Shown: positions 9,474 to 18,257, counted from the stretch's first letter. The stretch: 64,000 nt of DNA from Streptomyces marokkonensis (GCF_008312835.1 NZ_VSKS01000015.1:124001-188000); one strand, 5' to 3'. Notes: generated by a model from the letters alone, not told the origin. Numbers and translations are program-made.

Positions 9474-9513
9474 CGGTGGGTGCGCCGGTCCACCCACAGG
9501 GCCCGGGCGCGAA

Positions 9514-9550
9514 GCACCGGCCGCGCCGGCCCTCGGGCGGCGGCCGGTGC
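9514..9550 (+). terminator. Hairpin after kdpD
   Basis: GCACCGGCCGC at 9514-9524 pairs perfectly with GCGGCCGGTGC at 9540-9550 around a 15-base GC-rich loop, 41 bp after the kdpD stop. Likely factor-independent terminator without a U-tract. Confidence 0.45.
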
Positions 9551-9683
9551 GGGACCACGACGGCGTGGCGGCCGGCGGGCGGCTTTTCCCATCCCCCGTT
9601 GCCGTAGGCCCCGGCCGTCCGGCCGCGGGGACACATGAAGGGGCACCGAGCGGGCACGAGGGCTGGGAAAGGGGCTGATCGCG

Positions 9684-10049
9684 ATGACTCAGATGGCGCC
9701 GCAGCGTGGCGGGGGAGGCTCCAGTGGCCTCTACGACGTACTGGAGCTGATCCTCGACCGTGGGCTGGTGATCGACGCGTTCGTGCGGGTGTCTCTGGTC
9801 GGCATCGAGATACTCAAGATCGACATTCGGATCGTGGTGGCCAGCGTCGACACCTACCTGCGTTTCGCCGAGGCGTGCAACCGTCTCGATCTGGAGGCGG
9901 GACCGCGCAAGCCGGCCGGGCTGACCGAACTCCCGGACAAGATGCGCGAGTCGGGCTCTCGGGGAGTGGCCAAGGGGCTGCTGTCCGGTGCCGCGCAGAC
10001 CGTGTCCGAGGCCTTTCAGCAGGCTCGCGACGAACCGCGGCGGAAGTAG
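9684..10049 (+). CDS. Gas vesicle protein, GvpA/GvpJ family (solitary)
   Basis: Protein of 121 residues whose residues about 15-66 match the core fold of the gas-vesicle shell family: LYDVLELILDRGLVIDAFVR, then VSLVGIEILKIDIRIVVAS and VDTYLRFAEA. The C-terminal 50 residues are charged and variable. The ATG is preceded by AAAGGGG. GvpA makes the ribbed wall and GvpJ/M are minor shell proteins; the length and diverged tail favour a GvpJ-like minor protein over GvpA. No other gvp gene (F/L, G, K, O, S) lies nearby, so this single gene cannot build a vesicle by itself. The position between kdpD and whiB may reflect a shared osmotic or stress theme, but that is conjecture. Confidence 0.88.
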   Translation: MTQMAPQRGGGGSSGLYDVLELILDRGLVIDAFVRVSLVGIEILKIDIRIVVASVDTYLRFAEACNRLDLEAGPRKPAGLTELPDKMRESGSRGVAKGLLSGAAQTVSEAFQQARDEPRRK

Positions 10050-10123
10050 GGGTACCGCGCGCGCGGGCACTGGGCGTCTCCGGCGTCCCCGAAAGGGGCT
10101 CGGCAGCATGAGTCCCGCGAGCA

Positions 10124-10465
10124 TCAGCCCACCGGCTGGGGAGCAGTGTCCGGGCCGTCGTCCGCCGGGTGGTGGCGCCGCCGGTACGCCGGCCGCGTTC
10201 CCTCGTCCGCTGCGGCACGCCGGATGGCCCGGCGCTGGGCGGCGGTCGTGGCTCCCCAGATGCCGTTGTCCTCGCCGTGCTCGACGGCCCAGCCGCGGCA
10301 GGCCGACAGCACGGGGCAACGGCGGCACAGCGCCAGCGCGGCCCGGGCCTCCGCGCCGGGTGCGAGGGTGTCGGACAGCGGGAAGAAGATCTCGGGATCC
10401 TCGCCGGCACAAGCCGCTCGATCGAGCCAGTGCCGTGTGTCAGCCCGTGTGTGGTGGTCGGCCAT
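10124..10465 (-). CDS. WhiB-like (Wbl) iron-sulfur transcription factor
   Basis: Small protein of 113 residues with the four Wbl cysteines: Cys19, then Cys47 and Cys50 (CRRC), and Cys56, which ligate a [4Fe-4S] cluster. The GIWGATT turn (G/V-W-G) at residues 68-74 and a basic C-terminal tail (AAQRRAIRRAA) complete the family pattern. Wbl proteins bind the principal sigma factor and control development, redox or antibiotic responses. Start at ATG 10465 with AGGGA six bases upstream. It converges with the gvp gene and is divergent from tspO. Confidence 0.95.
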   Translation of the reverse strand: MADHHTRADTRHWLDRAACAGEDPEIFFPLSDTLAPGAEARAALALCRRCPVLSACRGWAVEHGEDNGIWGATTAAQRRAIRRAAADEGTRPAYRRRHHPADDGPDTAPQPVG

Positions 10466-10678
10466 CGCCTGTCCCTGCCTGTTTCGCGGGCTCAGGAGCC
10501 CATGGTGACGAGCGGTGCGTGTCGGCACCGCGCACCCGGCAGGGGATCCCTGACAGCGTACGCACGGGTAGGGTGAAATGCCATAGTTCGTTGATGTCTG
10601 TCCGCGTTGGGCCGGGACCCTGCAGCGTTTCCGTTCTGCCCCGGGTGAGGTGGTCTGCGCCTCGGGCACTCGGGGACC

Positions 10679-11185
10679 ATGAGGCTCTCGCATCTCCGCC
10701 GCGCCCCTTCCCCTTCCGAGCCCTGGCGGCGCTACGGCGCCGCGGCGACAGCGGTGGCCGCCACGGCCGTGGCCGGCGCGCGGGCGGTCGACGCGGACAG
10801 CGACTGGTACCGCACGCTCCGGAAACCGGGCTGGCAGCCGCCGCCCTGGACGTTCGGAGCCGTGTGGACGCCGCTGTACGCCACCATCGTGTACGCGGCG
10901 GGCCACGCGCTGGGCCGCACCGACGACGTAGGGCAGCGCAGGCGACTCGCGGGGAGTCTGGGGGTCAACCTGGGGTTGAACGCGGCATGGAACTGGCTGT
11001 TCTTCGCCCGCCGGAGCCCCGCGGCCGGGCTGGCCGGCACCCTGCTGCTCGACCTCAGCAACGCCGAGCTGCTGCGCCGCACCGCACGCGTCGACCGCAC
11101 GGCCGCACGGACCCTCCTGCCGTACGCCGCCTGGTGCTGTTTCGCGACCGCTCTGAACGCCTCCATCGCCCGCCTCAACCGCTGA
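10679..11185 (+). CDS. TspO/MBR family membrane protein
   Basis: Tryptophan-rich five-helix membrane protein of 168 residues. Conserved signatures are LRKPGWQPPPWTFGAVWTPLY (residues 47-67) and NLGLNAAWNWLFFARRSP, both diagnostic for TspO. TspO binds porphyrins and related ligands and is linked to stress and tetrapyrrole handling in bacteria. The start ATG has GGGG close upstream. The gene stands alone and ends in a strong hairpin. Confidence 0.93.
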   Translation: MRLSHLRRAPSPSEPWRRYGAAATAVAATAVAGARAVDADSDWYRTLRKPGWQPPPWTFGAVWTPLYATIVYAAGHALGRTDDVGQRRRLAGSLGVNLGLNAAWNWLFFARRSPAAGLAGTLLLDLSNAELLRRTARVDRTAARTLLPYAAWCCFATALNASIARLNR

Positions 11186-11240
11186 GCGGCCGGCGGGTCG
11201 GCCCGGGGGCTCCTTGTGCGGACCGTCCCGCGCCACCGTG

Positions 11241-11276
11241 CCGGGGTCCCGGAGAGCCTCGCCTCCGGGACCCCGG
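11241..11276. terminator. Bidirectional terminator between tspO and GNAT genes
   Basis: CCGGGGTCCCGGAG (11241-11254) and CTCCGGGACCCCGG (11263-11276) form a perfect 14-bp stem with an 8-base loop, placed exactly between two convergent stops. Confidence 0.8.
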
Positions 11277-11280
11277 GAGG

Positions 11281-11796
11281 TCAGCTGCGATCGTGGCCAG
11301 GACCCGTGATCCTGAACTCGACCACGTCGCCCTCCGCGGCGCGGCGCCGGAAGCCGGCCTTGTCCAGTACGCGGACCGAGGACGGGTTCGACACTTCCAC
11401 GGTGGCTGACACGGTGTGGACACCGGGCGCGGTGAGGGCGAGCTCGGCCAGGGCCCGGGTGGCCTCGGGGGCGTAGCCCCGGCCGCGGCGGGAGGCCACG
11501 ATGCCGTATCCGATCTCCAGGACGCCTTCGCTGGGTGGCCAGAACAGGCCGATGGAGCCCACCACCAAGCCGCTGTCGCGCTCGATGATCAGACGGTGGC
11601 CGTAGGTGCCGAGCCACTCGGGGTGCCGGCCGAGGAGGCCCGCGACCACGCGATCGCCGTCGGCGGGAAAGTCGTCCGCCCAGTGGGAGGAGCGGATGTC
11701 GTCGAGGACCGCGGTGGCCTCGCTCATGGTCCAGGGCCGAAGGACGAGGCGCTCGGTGACCACGTCGGCGTGGACGGATGGGGAAGAGGAAGACAT
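11281..11796 (-). CDS. GNAT family N-acetyltransferase (RimJ-like)
   Basis: Protein of 171 residues of the RimJ/RimL-type acetyltransferase group. It opens with the typical TERLVLRPWTMSEA, has the acetyl-CoA-binding loop region GYGIVASRRGRGYAPEA (R/Q-x-x-G-x-G/A) and ends VRVLDKAGFRRR. It transfers an acetyl group from acetyl-CoA to a protein N-terminus or small amine; the substrate is unknown. Start ATG 11796 has AGGAGA six bases upstream, better than the in-frame ATG 22 codons earlier. Confidence 0.9.
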   Translation of the reverse strand: MSSSSPSVHADVVTERLVLRPWTMSEATAVLDDIRSSHWADDFPADGDRVVAGLLGRHPEWLGTYGHRLIIERDSGLVVGSIGLFWPPSEGVLEIGYGIVASRRGRGYAPEATRALAELALTAPGVHTVSATVEVSNPSSVRVLDKAGFRRRAAEGDVVEFRITGPGHDRS

Positions 11797-12149
11797 GTGT
11801 CTCTCCTGGTCGTGGGAACGACCGGGCCGCGCCCTGTTATCGCGCGGGCCGGATGAGGGCATGCTGATGAGGGCCGACGGCGGCCATATTCATCAACCTC
11901 CCCATCCCGAGATCACGCGTCTGTCGCGCTGGCACGTGACGCTAGTTCCTTCCCCCGGCCGGGGCAATTGATTTCCGAGCCGCTGACGGAAGGGAACGCG
12001 GCCAGGATCATCCGTCCGGTCCGGAGGGCCTCGCCTCTGTACGGTGCCCGGGGGGCGGGAACCATCCGGCCGGAACAAGTCGTCACTGATCATTGCCGCC
12101 GTCCGAACGTGCGGGAACGACCACGAGTGAAGCAACAGCGGGGGGTTCG
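11797..12149. other. Divergent intergenic region, no gene seen
   Basis: About 350 bp between the GNAT gene and the lipoprotein gene, expected to hold both promoters. Around 11970-11991 there is a short inverted repeat TTCCG...CGGAA. I find no convincing coding sequence. Confidence 0.35.
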
Positions 12150-12773
12150 ATGAAGTGTGTGCCTGCGGCGAGAGTGGGCCTGACGGCCGTGGCCGTGATG
12201 GTGGTGCTGGCCGTCAGCGGATGTCGGTCGGAAGATGCGGGGCCTCCCTCCACCTCCCCGAGCGCGCAGGTCTCACAGCCCGCGTCGCCGACGCCTTCGG
12301 CGGAGGGGAACGGTCCGCGCACCTTGGTGGACGCTCCCAGCGCGGGCGGCCTGGACAGGCTGACGGGTGACGGGGCCCTGGCGGACGTCCCCGTCGACCC
12401 GGGCGACATGCGGGACGGCATGACGCTGGTCACCGGCAACTACGGGAAGCCGGGCGGGCGGGGGACACCGGTGCTGTTCGAGGGTGTCGATCATGTGCCC
12501 GAGGACACCAACGAGCGTCGTGAGCACCTGTTCCGGGGCATGCTCGAGTACATTCAGTGGGACCCCGAGCTGGGGAATCCCGAAGCTCAGCCGGTGGAGC
12601 CGGGACCGCTCGGCGGCTCGGTGGAGTGCCTGCTCGCCTCGCTGAGCGAGGACGGCAACGTCATCTGCGGCTGGGCCGACGAGGGCACGGCGGCCGTCGC
12701 ACTGTTCGAGAACAGCACACTCGCCGATGCGGGGAAGCTCTTCGTCGCGATGCGCGCAGACCTGGAACGCTGA
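12150..12773 (+). CDS. Putative lipoprotein of unknown function
   Basis: Protein of 207 residues beginning with a basic n-region, a hydrophobic stretch (VGLTAVAVMVVLAVSGC) and a lipobox VSGC, so it is predicted to be exported and lipid-anchored at Cys. A Ser/Pro-rich linker follows and then an acidic globular domain containing two more cysteines (VECLLASL and VICGWADEG) that could form a disulfide. The ATG at 12150 is preceded by GGGGGG; an upstream in-frame ATG at 12093 would bury the signal peptide. No function recognised. Divergent from the GNAT gene, and it stands alone. Confidence 0.75.
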   Translation: MKCVPAARVGLTAVAVMVVLAVSGCRSEDAGPPSTSPSAQVSQPASPTPSAEGNGPRTLVDAPSAGGLDRLTGDGALADVPVDPGDMRDGMTLVTGNYGKPGGRGTPVLFEGVDHVPEDTNERREHLFRGMLEYIQWDPELGNPEAQPVEPGPLGGSVECLLASLSEDGNVICGWADEGTAAVALFENSTLADAGKLFVAMRADLER

Positions 12774-12914
12774 CCGACCGGCTGGCGGGAACGACGCCTC
12801 AGGCCGAGGCGCGACACGGTGGGCGGTGACACCGCACGGTGAGCCGGTGACTCTTCCCTTGTCGGGGGTAGACGACGAGCACGTCCAGTCGTCGATCATC
12901 GAAGGAGGCGAGTC

Positions 12915-13139
12915 GTGGACAAGGGCAAGCAGATCACAGGTACGGCCCGCGAGGAACTCGCGCGGGAGATGAAGGAGCAGTATGAGAACGGCCTGTCCAT
13001 ACGGGCCATAGCCGAGGCTCACGGGCGGTCGTACGGGTTCGTCCACCGTGTCCTCACCGAGGCGGACGCCCCGCTGCGCAGCCGGGGCGGGAACCGTTCG
13101 CACCGGCGGCTCGAGGAGGCCGGGCGTTCCCATGGGTGA
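12915..13139 (+). CDS. Small helix-turn-helix DNA-binding protein
   Basis: Basic protein of 74 residues, GTG start with AAGGAGG upstream. Residues about 14-48 (ELAREMKEQYENGLSIRAIA then EAHGRSYGFVHRVLTEA) form a resolvase-like HTH, and the C-terminus is arginine-rich (RSRGGNRSHRRLEEAGRS). Proteins of this size and pattern are widespread in Streptomyces and annotated only as HTH-domain proteins. A role in DNA binding is likely; its regulon is unknown. Confidence 0.8.
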   Translation: MDKGKQITGTAREELAREMKEQYENGLSIRAIAEAHGRSYGFVHRVLTEADAPLRSRGGNRSHRRLEEAGRSHG

Positions 13140-13245
13140 CGCCCGGCCCTTTCGCACCACTGTCTCCGCGCGGGCGGCGCCGTGTCATCACCCGGAGTCC
13201 CCGCCGCCACGGTGAGGCGCCATCCGTCGGCGGGCAGACGCCGCC

Positions 13246-14046
13246 TCAGAGCGTCCCCGCCCCCGTCCGCTCCGGGCTCATGGCCCTGAGCAGATCGGCT
13301 GTCGCGGCGTCGGCGGGGAAGAACGTCTCCACGGCGATCTCGTCCAGGGTCACGTCCTTCGGCGATCCGAAGACCGTGGTCGTGTAGAGGAACGCGAGGT
13401 CACCGTGGTCCGAGGAGAGGAGGAGCGGGACGGCGAGGTCGTCGCTGCTCTCCTCCTCGGTGCGGCCGGCGGGTGCGGGGTAGGACTCCAGTTCTGCCAG
13501 TAGTTCCGCAAGCCCCTCGGCCGCCGTCCGGGCGAGTTGACGACGTAGACGGCGCAGCGTGTGCGCGCGCCATTCGGTGAGGTTGCGGATCCGCGGGGCC
13601 AGGCCCTCCGGATGCAGTGTGGCGCGCAGAACGTTGACCGGCGGGGTGACCAGCGAGGCCGGCAGGCCCGCGAAGAACGCCGTCGCGGCGCGGTTCGCGG
13701 TCACCAGCTCCCAGCGCACATTGACCGCGAGCGCCGGACTCGGCTCGTGGCCGGCGAGCACGGCCTCCACGGCGGTCCGAGCCGTGCCGAGGTCCGCGAG
13801 TGGCCGCTCGGGATGGACGGGCGCGAAGCCCGCGGCCAGGTGGAAGGCGTTGCGCTCCCGCAGCGGCACGTCGAGTTCGTCGCAGAGTCGTTCGATCATG
13901 CTCCGGCTCGGGATGGCGCGCCCGGTCTCGATGCAGCTCAGGTGGCGAGTGGACAGGTTCGCTCCCAGCGCCACGTCCATCTGCGACCGGTTGCGGCGTT
14001 GCCGCCAGCGTCGTACGAGCAGTCCGACCGGTTCCAAGGTGACCAT
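13246..14046 (-). CDS. XRE family regulator with MmyB-like ligand-binding domain
   Basis: Protein of 266 residues. An N-terminal XRE HTH (VRRWRQRRNRSQMDVALGAN then LSTRHLSCIETGRAIPSRSM, residues about 10-50) is followed by the MmyB-like PAS-type domain. Its typical phrase ALAVNVRWELVTANRAATAF leads on to FAGL, and a C-terminal block ends TLDEIAVETFFPAD. It is divergent from the SnoaL-like gene at 14198 and very likely controls it. The start is uncertain: ATG 14046 has CGGAG very close, while ATG 14064 adds MGQPRS with a weak site. Confidence 0.88.
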   Translation of the reverse strand: MVTLEPVGLLVRRWRQRRNRSQMDVALGANLSTRHLSCIETGRAIPSRSMIERLCDELDVPLRERNAFHLAAGFAPVHPERPLADLGTARTAVEAVLAGHEPSPALAVNVRWELVTANRAATAFFAGLPASLVTPPVNVLRATLHPEGLAPRIRNLTEWRAHTLRRLRRQLARTAAEGLAELLAELESYPAPAGRTEEESSDDLAVPLLLSSDHGDLAFLYTTTVFGSPKDVTLDEIAVETFFPADAATADLLRAMSPERTGAGTL

Positions 14047-14197
14047 GCTCCGAGGTTGTCCCATCGGCTGTGCGCCTGCAATGACCCCGCAGGTCATCGA
14101 CACCGGACCGCGGCGCGCCGCACAGTCGGGGCACGGACCGTGCCGCATCGGACGGCCCCGATGCGTCGCACGACGACGGAACACGAAGGAGCCAGCC

Positions 14198-14611
14198 ATG
14201 TCCCGGACCATCGAACCGACCACCGCCCGGTACCAGGAGAGCCTCGACCGGTATCTGCGGTTCTGGAACACCTCGGCGTCCAGCGAGGGAGACGACCCGG
14301 CGTCCGGCGTCTTCACGGACGAGGTCCGCTACTGCGCACCGATCGGAGTCCTCACCGGACGGCGGGCCCTGATCGACTTCCGTGAGCGCTTCCTGCAGCA
14401 CATGGAAACCGTGGCGTTCCGAGCACGCCGGGAGCCGGAGATCCACCACGGCCACGCCCGGTTGCTGTGGCGACTGGACGCCCGTGGCGAGGAGTTCGCC
14501 ACGGGAACCGACGTCCTCGCCTTCGGCCATGACGGCCGCATCGGCACGGTCACCACCTTCCTGGACAAGGCGCCCGAGGGCTTCGACCCCGATGCGCACG
14601 AGCACGGGTGA
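14198..14611 (+). CDS. SnoaL/NTF2-like fold protein
   Basis: Protein of 137 residues with the cone-shaped NTF2/SnoaL pattern: an N-terminal helix RYQESLDRYLRFWNT, then EVRYCAPIGVLTGRRALIDF and four antiparallel strands ending RIGTVTTFLDKAPEGFDPD. Such proteins bind or isomerise small molecules. The ATG has GAAGGAG eight bases upstream. It is divergent from the XRE/MmyB regulator, a pairing in which the enzyme gene is normally the regulated partner. Substrate unknown. Confidence 0.83.
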   Translation: MSRTIEPTTARYQESLDRYLRFWNTSASSEGDDPASGVFTDEVRYCAPIGVLTGRRALIDFRERFLQHMETVAFRARREPEIHHGHARLLWRLDARGEEFATGTDVLAFGHDGRIGTVTTFLDKAPEGFDPDAHEHG

Positions 14612-14629
14612 GCCATGGGCGCACACGAC

Positions 14630-14661
14630 GGAGGCTGCGCCGGCCGGCCGGCGCAGCCTCC
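14630..14661. terminator. 32-bp perfect palindrome (terminator) after the SnoaL-like gene
   Basis: GGAGGCTGCGCCGGCC (14630-14645) is followed immediately by its exact complement GGCCGGCGCAGCCTCC (14646-14661), 18 bp after the stop. As RNA it gives a very stable stem with a GGCC turn. A copy of part of the arm (GGGCTGCGCCGG) follows directly. Confidence 0.65.
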
Positions 14662-14684
14662 GGGCTGCGCCGGTGCGGAACCTG

Positions 14685-14713
14685 TTGACAACGATGTCAG
14701 AGCATGATCTAGT
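14685..14713 (+). promoter_or_regulatory. Promoter with LacI-type operator upstream of the GH92 gene
   Basis: A consensus -35 TTGACA at 14685-14690 is followed after 17 bp by TCTAGT at 14708-14713. The -35 lies inside TGACAACGATGTCA (14686-14699), a palindrome with a central CG and 12 of 14 symmetrical positions, the form expected of LacI/GalR-family operators. No lacI-type gene is in the window, so a regulator encoded elsewhere would act here. Confidence 0.6.
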
Positions 14714-14856
14714 CCGCTTTCAGCCGGCCGGGTGCCGCTGCTCCCCACCCGAGCGCCGCACGTGCGACCGATCGAATGTGCCCACTCGTCCGTCGCTTGG
14801 AGATCACCTCACATGTCGCGCAGCACATGGGAGGTGAGGAACAGGAGACCGCTTCC

Positions 14857-17800
14857 ATGCACAGACCCCTCCGCCGACTGCGTCACCGCGCATCGGCCGT
14901 CCTCGCCGCACTGCTCGTTGCCGGCGGTGCTCTGAGCCCGGCGCCCGCCCTGGCCCAGGCGCCCGCGGCGGTGCCCCGGCTCACCTCGCTGGTCAACCCG
15001 TTCATCGGCACGCAGAACTTCGGCAACACCTTCCCCGGCGCGAGTGCTCCCTTCGGCATGGTCCAGGTCAGCCCGGACACCGGCGGTCAGGGAGGCTACG
15101 ACCACCAGCAGGACAGGATCCACGGATTCAGCCAGACCCACCTCTCCGGCGTCGGCTGCTCCGTCATGGGTGAACTGCCGCTGATGCCGACGACCGGAGC
15201 GGTCGACGACGTCGACCCCGACGCCTATCGCTCGGCCTACTCGCACGACGACGAGGACGCCGAACCCGGCTACTACCGCGTCGGGTTGAAGACGTACGGC
15301 ATCGACGCCGAGCTGACCGCCACACCCCGCACGGGATGGCAGCGTTACACCTTCCCCTCGACGGACCGCGCCAACGTCCTGTTCAACACGGGCAAGGCCA
15401 ACCAGAAGGTGCACAACTCGGAGGTCCATGTCGTCGGCGACCGCACGGTCGAAGGCCGTGTCGAAGCGGGCAACTTCTGCGCGGGCAAGGACCGGCACAC
15501 CCTTTACTTCACCGCGACGTTCGACAGGCCGTTCGCCGCGCACGGCACCTGGCGCGGCACCACCCCCGAGCCCGGTGAGCGGGACGCGGCCGGCGAGGGC
15601 GGGAACGGGGCCTGGGTGACCTTCGACGCCGCCGCCGACCGTGACGTCGTCGTCAAGGTGGGGCTCTCCTACACGGGCGTCGCGGGTGCCCGGAAGAACC
15701 TCGAGGCGGAGACGGACGACTCGTACGACTTCGACGCCACGCGCGCGGCCCTGCACGCGACCTGGGAGCGGCAACTCGCCTCCGTCAAGATTGACGGTGG
15801 TTCCACGGAGCGGCAGCGCGCGTTCTACACGGCCCTCTATCACGCGCAACTGCACCCCAACCTCGCCGGGGACGTCGACGGCCGGTATGCGGGCTTCGAC
15901 GGGAAGACCCGTACCGCGTCCGGGTTCACGCCGTACCAGAACCTGTCACTGTGGGACACCCACCGGCCGCAGAACCAACTGCTCCAGATGCTGCAGCCGA
16001 AGGTCGCCCGTGATGTGGCGCTGTCGGTCGTCGCGATCGGGCGGGACGGCGGCTGGCTCCCGCGCTGGTCGCTCGCCAACAGCGAGACCAACATCATGAC
16101 CGGTGACCCGGTGACTCCCTTCCTCGTCGAGGCGTGGTCCAAGGGCCTGCTCGCGGGCCACGAGAAGGAGGCGTACGCGCTGCTGAGGAAGAACGCCCTC
16201 AGCACGCCGCCGGACGACTCCCCCTACAACGGCCGTGCGGGACTTGCCGCTTATCAGGAGCGCGGCTACATCCCCAGCGGGCTGGAACCGGGGAAGGACT
16301 GCCCGGACAAGGGCGGCGACAACGACTGCCGTCATCCCGCGTCGGCGACCCTGGAGTACGCGGCGGCTGACGCGTCGCTGGCCCTCATGGCCAGGGGACT
16401 GGGGCACACCGCGGACGCCCGCGTGTTCGCGGCACGCGGCCAGTGGTACCGGAACCTGTGGGACTCTTCCATCAAGCAGTTCCGGCCCCGCACGACCGAC
16501 GGCACCTGGCTGACGCCCTACGACCCCGTCGAGGCCGGCCACCAGTTCCACGAGGGCGGCGCCTACCAGTACCAGTGGCTGGTGCCCCAGGACCCGGCCG
16601 GGCTCGTGTCCCTCATGGGCGGCAAGCGCGAGACCGAGAAGCGGCTCGACTCCTTCTTCGCGTACGGCGAACTCCTCGCGGATCCTGCCGGAACGGCTCG
16701 CGAGGACTGGATCTCGGCACCGTACGACTACTACGGGAAGCCGACCTACAACCCGAACAACGAGCCCGATCTGCACTCCCCGTACATGTACTTGTGGGCC
16801 GGCGCACCCGCCAAGACCGCCACCGTGGTCCGCGCCGCGATGACGCTCTTCACGGACGGGCCCGACGGCATGACCGGCAATGACGACCTGGGCACCATGT
16901 CGGCCTGGTACGTCTTCTCCTCCCTCGGCCTGTACCCGACGACGAACGGCGGCGACTTCCTCGCCGTCTCCAGCCCGCAGTTCCCCTCGGCGGTCATCCG
17001 CATCGGCGCCTACGGGAACGGGCAGGGCGGCACCCTGACCGTTAAGGCACCGGGTACGAGCGACACCCGACGCTATGTGCGGAAGGCGGAGTTCGGCGGG
17101 AAGAGCCTGCGTGCCACCTGGCTGGACTGGGACGCGGTCGCCAAGGGCGGAGACCTCGTCTTCGAGATGGCCGACAAGCCCTCCGCATGGGGTACGGGCA
17201 AGGGCGCGGAGCCACCGTCCGTCAACCGCGCCGCGGCCGATTCCCGCCGGCACCTCGACGCGTCACTCCGCACCGGCTCCGACGTCGTGCCGACGGCCGA
17301 CAGCGAGCAGAGTGTCCGTCTGAAGCTGGACGTGCTGGGCCAGTCCCCCGGCACACTGCGGGTGAACGTCGGTGCCAGGGCACCCGGCGGCTGGACCGTG
17401 AAGACCTCCGAGCCCTTCTCACTGACGTCCCACCGGCTTCCGGTCCAGCGGACCGCGGCGGTGGACGTGATCGTGCCGGCGGGGACCGCGCCGGGTTCGT
17501 ACACCGTGCGGATCACCGCGGCCGCGAAGGGGGTGAAGAGCGTGGAACGGACCGCGACCGTCGAGGTGCGCGCCGCGGCCCGTTGCGCGGCGGACGTCGA
17601 CGAGGGGTGCGCGGTGGACCTCGGCAAGGAGGTGAACCACGACGGTACGGCCACCGTCGCGGCGTCCGGCGCGGGCGACTTCGACGGGGCGGGGTGGAGC
17701 TACGACGGTGATCTGCTGCCGGCGGCGGGTCCGGTCGTCTGGGACGGCGTGACCCATGACGCTCCCGACCCGTCCGGGACGGCCGCGAACTTCGTCGAGG

Positions 17801-18141
17801 CCCGCGGTCAGGCCGTGCTGCTCCCGGCCGGGTCGTACGGCGCGCTGCGCCTGGTCGCCGCGGCCCACCACGGCCCGGTGACGACCATGCTCACCGTCCG
17901 CTACACCGACGGAACCACCGCCGAAGTGCCGGTCCCCGTGGGCGACTGGGCGGGAACGGCGCCGCGGGGCAGCACCGTGGCACTGGAGATGCCGCACCGG
18001 ATCAAGCGCGGGCAGGGTGTGGACGGCCCGCCGGTGCGTCTCTTCGGTACCTCGGCGGAGCTCGACGCGTCGAAGACGGTGCGTTCCATCGGCCTGCAGA
18101 ACGATCCCCGGGTGCAGGTCTACGCGATCACCCTCCGGTAG
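14857..18141 (+). CDS. Secreted GH92 alpha-1,2-mannosidase
   Basis: Exported glycosidase of 1094 residues. A signal peptide (about 1-34, ending PAPALAQA) precedes the GH92 N-terminal beta-sandwich (VNPFIGTQNFGNTFPGASAP, SPDTGG...GFSQTHLSGVGC) and the (alpha/alpha)6 catalytic domain with NLSLWDTHR, EGGAYQYQWLVPQD and NDDLGTMSAWYVFSSLG. These motifs contain the acidic residues and Ca-site typical of GH92. An alpha-galactosidase NEW3-type domain (about 817-895) and a C-terminal beta domain (about 908-1094) follow. The enzyme trims alpha-mannosides from glycoproteins or fungal mannans. ATG 14857 has AGGAG ten bases upstream; an in-frame ATG at 14776 is rejected because it would precede the signal peptide. 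Probably repressed through the LacI-type operator. Confidence 0.95.
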   Translation: MHRPLRRLRHRASAVLAALLVAGGALSPAPALAQAPAAVPRLTSLVNPFIGTQNFGNTFPGASAPFGMVQVSPDTGGQGGYDHQQDRIHGFSQTHLSGVGCSVMGELPLMPTTGAVDDVDPDAYRSAYSHDDEDAEPGYYRVGLKTYGIDAELTATPRTGWQRYTFPSTDRANVLFNTGKANQKVHNSEVHVVGDRTVEGRVEAGNFCAGKDRHTLYFTATFDRPFAAHGTWRGTTPEPGERDAAGEGGNGAWVTFDAAADRDVVVKVGLSYTGVAGARKNLEAETDDSYDFDATRAALHATWERQLASVKIDGGSTERQRAFYTALYHAQLHPNLAGDVDGRYAGFDGKTRTASGFTPYQNLSLWDTHRPQNQLLQMLQPKVARDVALSVVAIGRDGGWLPRWSLANSETNIMTGDPVTPFLVEAWSKGLLAGHEKEAYALLRKNALSTPPDDSPYNGRAGLAAYQERGYIPSGLEPGKDCPDKGGDNDCRHPASATLEYAAADASLALMARGLGHTADARVFAARGQWYRNLWDSSIKQFRPRTTDGTWLTPYDPVEAGHQFHEGGAYQYQWLVPQDPAGLVSLMGGKRETEKRLDSFFAYGELLADPAGTAREDWISAPYDYYGKPTYNPNNEPDLHSPYMYLWAGAPAKTATVVRAAMTLFTDGPDGMTGNDDLGTMSAWYVFSSLGLYPTTNGGDFLAVSSPQFPSAVIRIGAYGNGQGGTLTVKAPGTSDTRRYVRKAEFGGKSLRATWLDWDAVAKGGDLVFEMADKPSAWGTGKGAEPPSVNRAAADSRRHLDASLRTGSDVVPTADSEQSVRLKLDVLGQSPGTLRVNVGARAPGGWTVKTSEPFSLTSHRLPVQRTAAVDVIVPAGTAPGSYTVRITAAAKGVKSVERTATVEVRAAARCAADVDEGCAVDLGKEVNHDGTATVAASGAGDFDGAGWSYDGDLLPAAGPVVWDGVTHDAPDPSGTAANFVEARGQAVLLPAGSYGALRLVAAAHHGPVTTMLTVRYTDGTTAEVPVPVGDWAGTAPRGSTVALEMPHRIKRGQGVDGPPVRLFGTSAELDASKTVRSIGLQNDPRVQVYAITLR

Positions 18142-18193
18142 CGCTCCGTAGGTTCCCCGGCTCTCCCGCCACCGGCGCGAGTCCGCTCGGTGG

Positions 18194-18218
18194 CAGCGTG
18201 ACCCTGACGGTCACGCTG
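18194..18218 (+). terminator. Hairpin after the GH92 gene
   Basis: CAGCGTGACC (18194-18203) and GGTCACGCTG (18209-18218) form a perfect 10-bp stem with loop CTGAC, 52 bp after the mannosidase stop. Confidence 0.6.
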
Positions 18219-18257
18219 TCACCCGCGTACCGGCTTCTCCCCTGCTATGGTGCGCCG

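Noticed and set aside
9684-10049. A gas-vesicle cluster
   Set aside because: Only one gvp-type gene exists; neighbours are unrelated.
14630-14661. 32-bp perfect palindrome as a mobile-element end or attachment site
   Set aside because: It lies just after a stop codon, has no second copy at a distance and no recombinase nearby; a terminator explains it better.
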